From contig CANHOE010000118.1 in assembly GCA_947462175.1 (NCBI GenBank), positions 1-7,611 of the forward strand: a DNA stretch of 7,611 nucleotides. The letters run 5' to 3'. The translations under genes and the position numbers were made by a program. Source of the DNA: Burkholderiales bacterium (GTDB taxonomy: Bacteria; Pseudomonadota; Gammaproteobacteria; Burkholderiales; Burkholderiaceae_C). Position 1 is the first letter of the stretch. Every line of letters starts with the position of its first letter. The notes below the pieces were generated by a model. The model searched no databases. It was not told where the DNA came from and worked only from the letters and a program-made list of their open reading frames with translations. Shown piece by piece: positions 4,064 to 7,611 of the stretch.

Positions 4064-7000
4064 ATGGCCCAGTTCTTCATCAACCGACCCATCTTCGCCT
4101 GGGTCATCGCACTGTTCATCCTGCTGATCGGCGGCGTCGCCATCACCCAACTGCCGATTGCACAGTACCCGCCGGTGGCGCCGCCGGCGATCGTGGTCAA
4201 CGTCACCTATCCCGGCGCCTCGGCAAAGACGCTGGAAGAGACCGTCATCGCCGTCATCGAGCGGGAGATGAACGGCTCGCCGGGCCTGATCTACATGGAG
4301 TCGGTCAGCCAGGCCGACGGCACCGGCTCGATCACGCTGAGCTACGAGCCCGGCACCATTCCAGACCTCGCTCAGGTCGATGTGCAGAACCGGCTGGCCC
4401 GCGCCGCGCCGCGGCTGCCGCAGTCGGTGACGCAGCAAGGCGTGCGCGTCGACAAGGCGAATCCGAACTTCCTGCTGTTCATCATCCTGTCGAGCACCGA
4501 TGGCTCGCTCGATCCGATCGCACTCGGCGACTACGCGGCGCGCAATGTGGTGCCCGAGATCCAGCGTGTTTCCGGCGTCGGACAGGCCACGCTGTTCGGC
4601 ACCGAGCGCGCCATGCGCATCTGGATCGACCCGGCCAAGCTGGTGGGCCTGAAGTTGTCGGCGGCCGATGTGAATGCGGCCATCGCCGCGCAGAACGCGC
4701 AGGTCGCCTCAGGCACCATCGGAGACCTGCCCAATACCGCCGACCAGTCGATCTTCGCAACCGTGGTGGTGAAAGGCCAGCTGACCTCCGCCGAGGACTT
4801 CGGCAACATCCTTTTGCGCGCCAATCCGGATGGCTCGCGGGTGCTTCTGAAGGACGTGGCACGTGTCGAACTCGGCGCGCAGACCTACGGCGCGCGCAGC
4901 GCGCGTTTGAACGGTGCGCCGTCCAGCGGCGTCGGGGTGCAGCTGTCGCCCACCGCCAATGCCCTCGCCACCGCCAACGCAGTGAAGAAACGCCTGGCCG
5001 AGCTGGCGCCGTACTTCCCGCACGGGGTCAAGGCCACCATCCCGTACGACAGCTCGCTCTTCATCAGCATCTCGGTGAAGCAGGTCGTCGAGACGCTGGT
5101 CGAGGCGGTGGTGCTGGTGTTCCTGGTGATGTTCCTGTTCCTGCAGAACATCCGCTACACGCTGATTCCCACCTTGGTGGTGCCGATCGCGCTGATGGGC
5201 AGCTTCGCATCGTTGCTGGCGTTGGGCTTTTCGATCAACGTGCTGACGATGTTCGGCATGGTACTGGTGATCGGCATCGTGGTGGACGATGCCATCGTGG
5301 TGGTCGAGAACGTCGAGCGGATCATGAGCGAGGAAGGGCTGTCGCCAGTGGCGGCCACCCGCAAGGCCATGGGTCAGATCTCGGGCGCGATCGTCGGCGT
5401 GACGGTAGTGCTGATCTCGGTGTTCGTGCCGCTGGCCTTCTTCAGCGGGGCCGTGGGCAATATCTACCGGCAGTTCTCGGCGGTGATGGTGAGTGCGATC
5501 GCGTTCTCGGCCTTCCTTGCGCTCACCCTGACGCCTGCGCTCTGCGCCACCTTGCTGAAGCCGGTAGAGGCGGGGCATCACCACGCGAAGGCTGGTTTCT
5601 TCGGCTGGTTCAACCGCGGCTTCTCGCGCACCGCCAAGGGCTATGAAGGCACGGTGGCGCGCATCCTGAAGCGCGCTGGGCGCTACATGGTCATCTACGC
5701 CGCGATCATCGGAGCCGTGGTGGTGATGTTCGGTCGGCTGCCGACCTCGTTCATCCCGAACGAAGACCAGGGCAACATTCTGGTCAACGTGCAGCTGCCA
5801 CCAGGCGCTACGCAAGCCCGCACGACCGAGGTGATGAAGCAGGTCGAGGACTACATGCTGAAGCAGCCCGACGTGGAGAGCATCGTCAGCGTACTCGGCT
5901 TCAGCTTCGCAGGCACGGGCCAGAACGCGGCGCTGGGCTTCGTCACGCTGAAGAACTGGGACGATCGCCCGGGCACGGAGCGCAGCGCACAGGCGCTGGT
6001 GGCGCGGGCCTTCGGTGCGTTGGGTCAGATCCGCGATGCGTTCATCTTTCCGGTCAGCCCGCCGGCGATCCGCGAGCTGGGCCGCTCGAACGGCTTCGCG
6101 ATGCGGCTGCAAGACCGCGGCGGCAATGGCCATGACGCGCTGCTGGCCGCACGCAACCAGCTGCTGGGCATGGCAGCGAAGAACCCGCTGCTGATGTCGG
6201 TGCGCCCCGACGGGCTGGAAGACGCACCGCAGCTGCAACTCGACATCGACCGCGACAAGGCCGGCGCCCTGGGCGTGAACTTCGCGGCCATCAACACCAC
6301 GCTGTCCACGGCCCTGGGCTCGTCGTATGTCAACGATTTCCCGAACGCGGGCCGGCTGCAGCGGGTGGTGGTACAGGCCGATGCACCGGCGCGGATGCAG
6401 CCCGATGACCTGCTGCAGCTCAACGCGCTGAATACCTCCGGCCAGCCGGTACCGCTGTCGGCCTTCACGACCACCCGCTGGATCAACGGGCCGATGCAGA
6501 CGGTGCGCTACAACGGCTATCCCGCCATGCGCATCCAGGGCGAGCCGGCACCCGGCGTGAGCAGTGGCGCAGCACTGGCCGAAATGGAGAAGCTGGCGGC
6601 GCAGCTGCCCGCGGGCTTCGCCTACGAATGGACCGGCCCCTCGCGCGAAGAGAAGCTCTCCGGCTCGACAGCGCTGATCCTGTTTGCCTTCTCGCTGCTG
6701 TCGGTGTTCCTGTGCCTGGCGGCGTTGTACGAGAGCTGGACCATCCCGCTGGCGGTGATTCTGGTGGTGCCGCTGGGTGTGCTGGGGGTCGTGCTCGGCA
6801 TCAGCTTTCGCGGCCTGGAAAACGATGTTTTCTTCAAGGTCGGATTGATCACGATCATCGGTCTGTCGGCCAAGAACGCGGTGCTGATCATCGAGTTCGC
6901 GAAAGACCTGCACGCCGAGGGCAAGGGCGTGGTCGAGGCGGTGCTGGAAGCGGCGCACCTGCGCTTCCGGCCCATCCTGATGACCTCGATCGCATTCATC

Positions 7001-7216
7001 CTGGGTGTGCTGCCACTCGTGATTGCCAGTGGTGCGGGCTCGGCCAGCCAGCGCGCCATCGGCACCGGCGTGATGGGCGGCATGATCTCAGCGACCCTGC
7101 TGGCGGTGTTCTTCGTGCCGGTGTTCTATGTGGTCGTGATGAAGGTGTTCGGGCGGCGCAGGCCACCGCCTGCGAGCAATGGCACCGTGGGGACAGGTTC
7201 GGAGGCAGCCCCATGA
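4064..7216 (+). CDS. mexB: RND multidrug efflux pump, HAE1 family (MexB/AcrB type)
   Basis: This 1050-residue protein (AcrB 1049, MexB 1046) is the trimeric inner-membrane proton/drug antiporter of a tripartite efflux system. The start MAQFFINRPIFAWVIA is diagnostic, and GAGGG (4052-4056), overlapping the mexA stop, serves as Shine-Dalgarno. TM1 is about residues 10-28, TM2-6 about 340-500, TM7 about 545-560 and TM8-12 about 870-1035, with two large periplasmic loops between. The proton-relay residues are all present: Asp408 and Asp409 (GIVVDDA, TM4), Lys937 (LSAKNA, TM10) and Arg969 (RFRPILMTS, TM11), equivalent to AcrB D407, D408, K940 and R971. Phenylalanines that line the drug pocket in AcrB appear conserved in PNFLLF, ATLFGTE and GFSFAG. 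The switch-loop position equivalent to AcrB Gly616 is Ser614. The frame is intact, so the pump should be functional; substrates cannot be predicted. Confidence 0.97.
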   Translation: MAQFFINRPIFAWVIALFILLIGGVAITQLPIAQYPPVAPPAIVVNVTYPGASAKTLEETVIAVIEREMNGSPGLIYMESVSQADGTGSITLSYEPGTIPDLAQVDVQNRLARAAPRLPQSVTQQGVRVDKANPNFLLFIILSSTDGSLDPIALGDYAARNVVPEIQRVSGVGQATLFGTERAMRIWIDPAKLVGLKLSAADVNAAIAAQNAQVASGTIGDLPNTADQSIFATVVVKGQLTSAEDFGNILLRANPDGSRVLLKDVARVELGAQTYGARSARLNGAPSSGVGVQLSPTANALATANAVKKRLAELAPYFPHGVKATIPYDSSLFISISVKQVVETLVEAVVLVFLVMFLFLQNIRYTLIPTLVVPIALMGSFASLLALGFSINVLTMFGMVLVIGIVVDDAIVVVENVERIMSEEGLSPVAATRKAMGQISGAIVGVTVVLISVFVPLAFFSGAVGNIYRQFSAVMVSAIAFSAFLALTLTPALCATLLKPVEAGHHHAKAGFFGWFNRGFSRTAKGYEGTVARILKRAGRYMVIYAAIIGAVVVMFGRLPTSFIPNEDQGNILVNVQLPPGATQARTTEVMKQVEDYMLKQPDVESIVSVLGFSFAGTGQNAALGFVTLKNWDDRPGTERSAQALVARAFGALGQIRDAFIFPVSPPAIRELGRSNGFAMRLQDRGGNGHDALLAARNQLLGMAAKNPLLMSVRPDGLEDAPQLQLDIDRDKAGALGVNFAAINTTLSTALGSSYVNDFPNAGRLQRVVVQADAPARMQPDDLLQLNALNTSGQPVPLSAFTTTRWINGPMQTVRYNGYPAMRIQGEPAPGVSSGAALAEMEKLAAQLPAGFAYEWTGPSREEKLSGSTALILFAFSLLSVFLCLAALYESWTIPLAVILVVPLGVLGVVLGISFRGLENDVFFKVGLITIIGLSAKNAVLIIEFAKDLHAEGKGVVEAVLEAAHLRFRPILMTSIAFILGVLPLVIASGAGSASQRAIGTGVMGGMISATLLAVFFVPVFYVVVMKVFGRRRPPPASNGTVGTGSEAAP

Positions 7217-7611
7217 AGCCCGCAGGACATCGACCCCTGTCGCTCCCCATGGCGCGGCTCACGCTGCTGATGCTCGCTGCTGTCAGCATGGCCGGTTGCT
7301 CCTTCATCCCCACCCATGTGCGCCCGGAGGCGCCGGTGCCGAGCACCTACCCGGGCGACAGCGCAACCGGCACACCCACGGGTCCAGCCGCCGCCGACAT
7401 CGAATGGCAGCGCTATTTCAGTGATCCACGCCTGCAGCGCCTGATCGAGACCGCGCTGCAGCACAACCGCGACATGCGGATCGCAGTGTTGAACATCGAG
7501 CAGGCCCGTGCGCAGTACCAGGTGCGGCGCGCCGACGAGTGGCCCACCGTCAACGCCGGCGCCACGGCATCGCGGCAACCCAGGGTGGGCGACAACGGCG
7601 GCGGCGGCGGC
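7213..7611 (+). CDS. oprM: Outer-membrane efflux lipoprotein (OprM type), N-terminal part (partial)
   Basis: ATG 7213 overlaps the mexB stop (ATGA), and GGAGG at 7201-7205 lies 7 nt upstream, so translation is coupled. The frame is open for 133 codons to the right edge; the family is normally about 470-500 residues. A lipoprotein signal peptide ends in MAGC with Cys29 as the acylation site. Next come PEAPVPSTYPG and EWQRYFSDPRLQRLIETALQHNRDMRIAVLNIEQARAQYQ (split here as the conserved block EWQRYFSDPRL, then ETALQHNRD and IEQARAQYQ), the start of the first outer-membrane-factor repeat, which builds the trimeric channel through the outer membrane. The window ends in a run of five glycines (GGC repeat) in the region that should form the first barrel strands. 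It completes the adaptor-pump-channel operon. Confidence 0.9.
   Translation, partial: MKPAGHRPLSLPMARLTLLMLAAVSMAGCSFIPTHVRPEAPVPSTYPGDSATGTPTGPAAADIEWQRYFSDPRLQRLIETALQHNRDMRIAVLNIEQARAQYQVRRADEWPTVNAGATASRQPRVGDNGGGGG

Noticed and set aside
4709..6958. Minus-strand 749-codon open frame
   Set aside because: It lies entirely antisense to mexB, whose catalytic residues are all intact; its His/Gln/Arg-rich product is a codon-bias artefact.

Overview
The window is high-GC DNA (roughly 65% G+C by eye) from what looks like a betaproteobacterium of the order Burkholderiales. This rests on the metX-metW pair with Burkholderiales-like protein sequence, the membrane-anchored glutamate-synthase-like protein, and the AcrR/MexAB-OprM-type efflux locus. 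I cannot name the genus. It is ordinary chromosomal sequence: I see no insertion sequence, tRNA, CRISPR array or phage gene.

Layout. (1) Positions 1-330, minus strand: the first 110 codons of an FMN-binding glutamate-synthase-like protein, running off the left edge. (2) Positions 331-615: a divergent intergenic region. It holds a plausible sigma-70 promoter with an embedded TetR-like palindrome, then a strong match to a SAM-II riboswitch (480-534) that begins at the predicted transcription start. A small hairpin and an 18-codon leader ORF follow, and the leader stop overlaps the metX start (ATGA). (3) Positions 616-2455: metX (homoserine O-acyltransferase) and metW (its methyltransferase-fold partner). 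They are separated by 58 bp, and a 21-codon ORF in that gap overlaps both neighbours. (4) Positions 2436-2699, minus strand: the remains of an AcrR/TetR-family repressor. Two internal deletions have removed the helix-turn-helix and most of the ligand-binding domain. (5) Positions 2721-2744: an operator closely resembling the E. coli acrR-acrA operator. (6) Positions 2836-7611: a tripartite RND efflux operon of periplasmic adaptor lipoprotein (mexA type), inner-membrane pump (mexB type) and outer-membrane factor lipoprotein (oprM type, cut by the right edge).

How the parts work together. MetX activates homoserine for methionine synthesis and MetW supports it; the SAM-II aptamer gives end-product feedback by S-adenosylmethionine. 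The riboswitch's Shine-Dalgarno-like sequence sits more than 80 nt from the metX start but upstream of the leader ORF. The sequence therefore suggests that SAM controls translation of the leader ORF and that metX is translated by coupling to it. On the right, the efflux pump keeps an AcrR-type operator although the adjacent repressor has lost its DNA-binding domain. The pump may therefore be derepressed, or controlled by a repressor encoded elsewhere.

The two observations most worth following are the SAM-II/leader-ORF arrangement and the broken acrR beside an intact operator. No wholly new system is evident.
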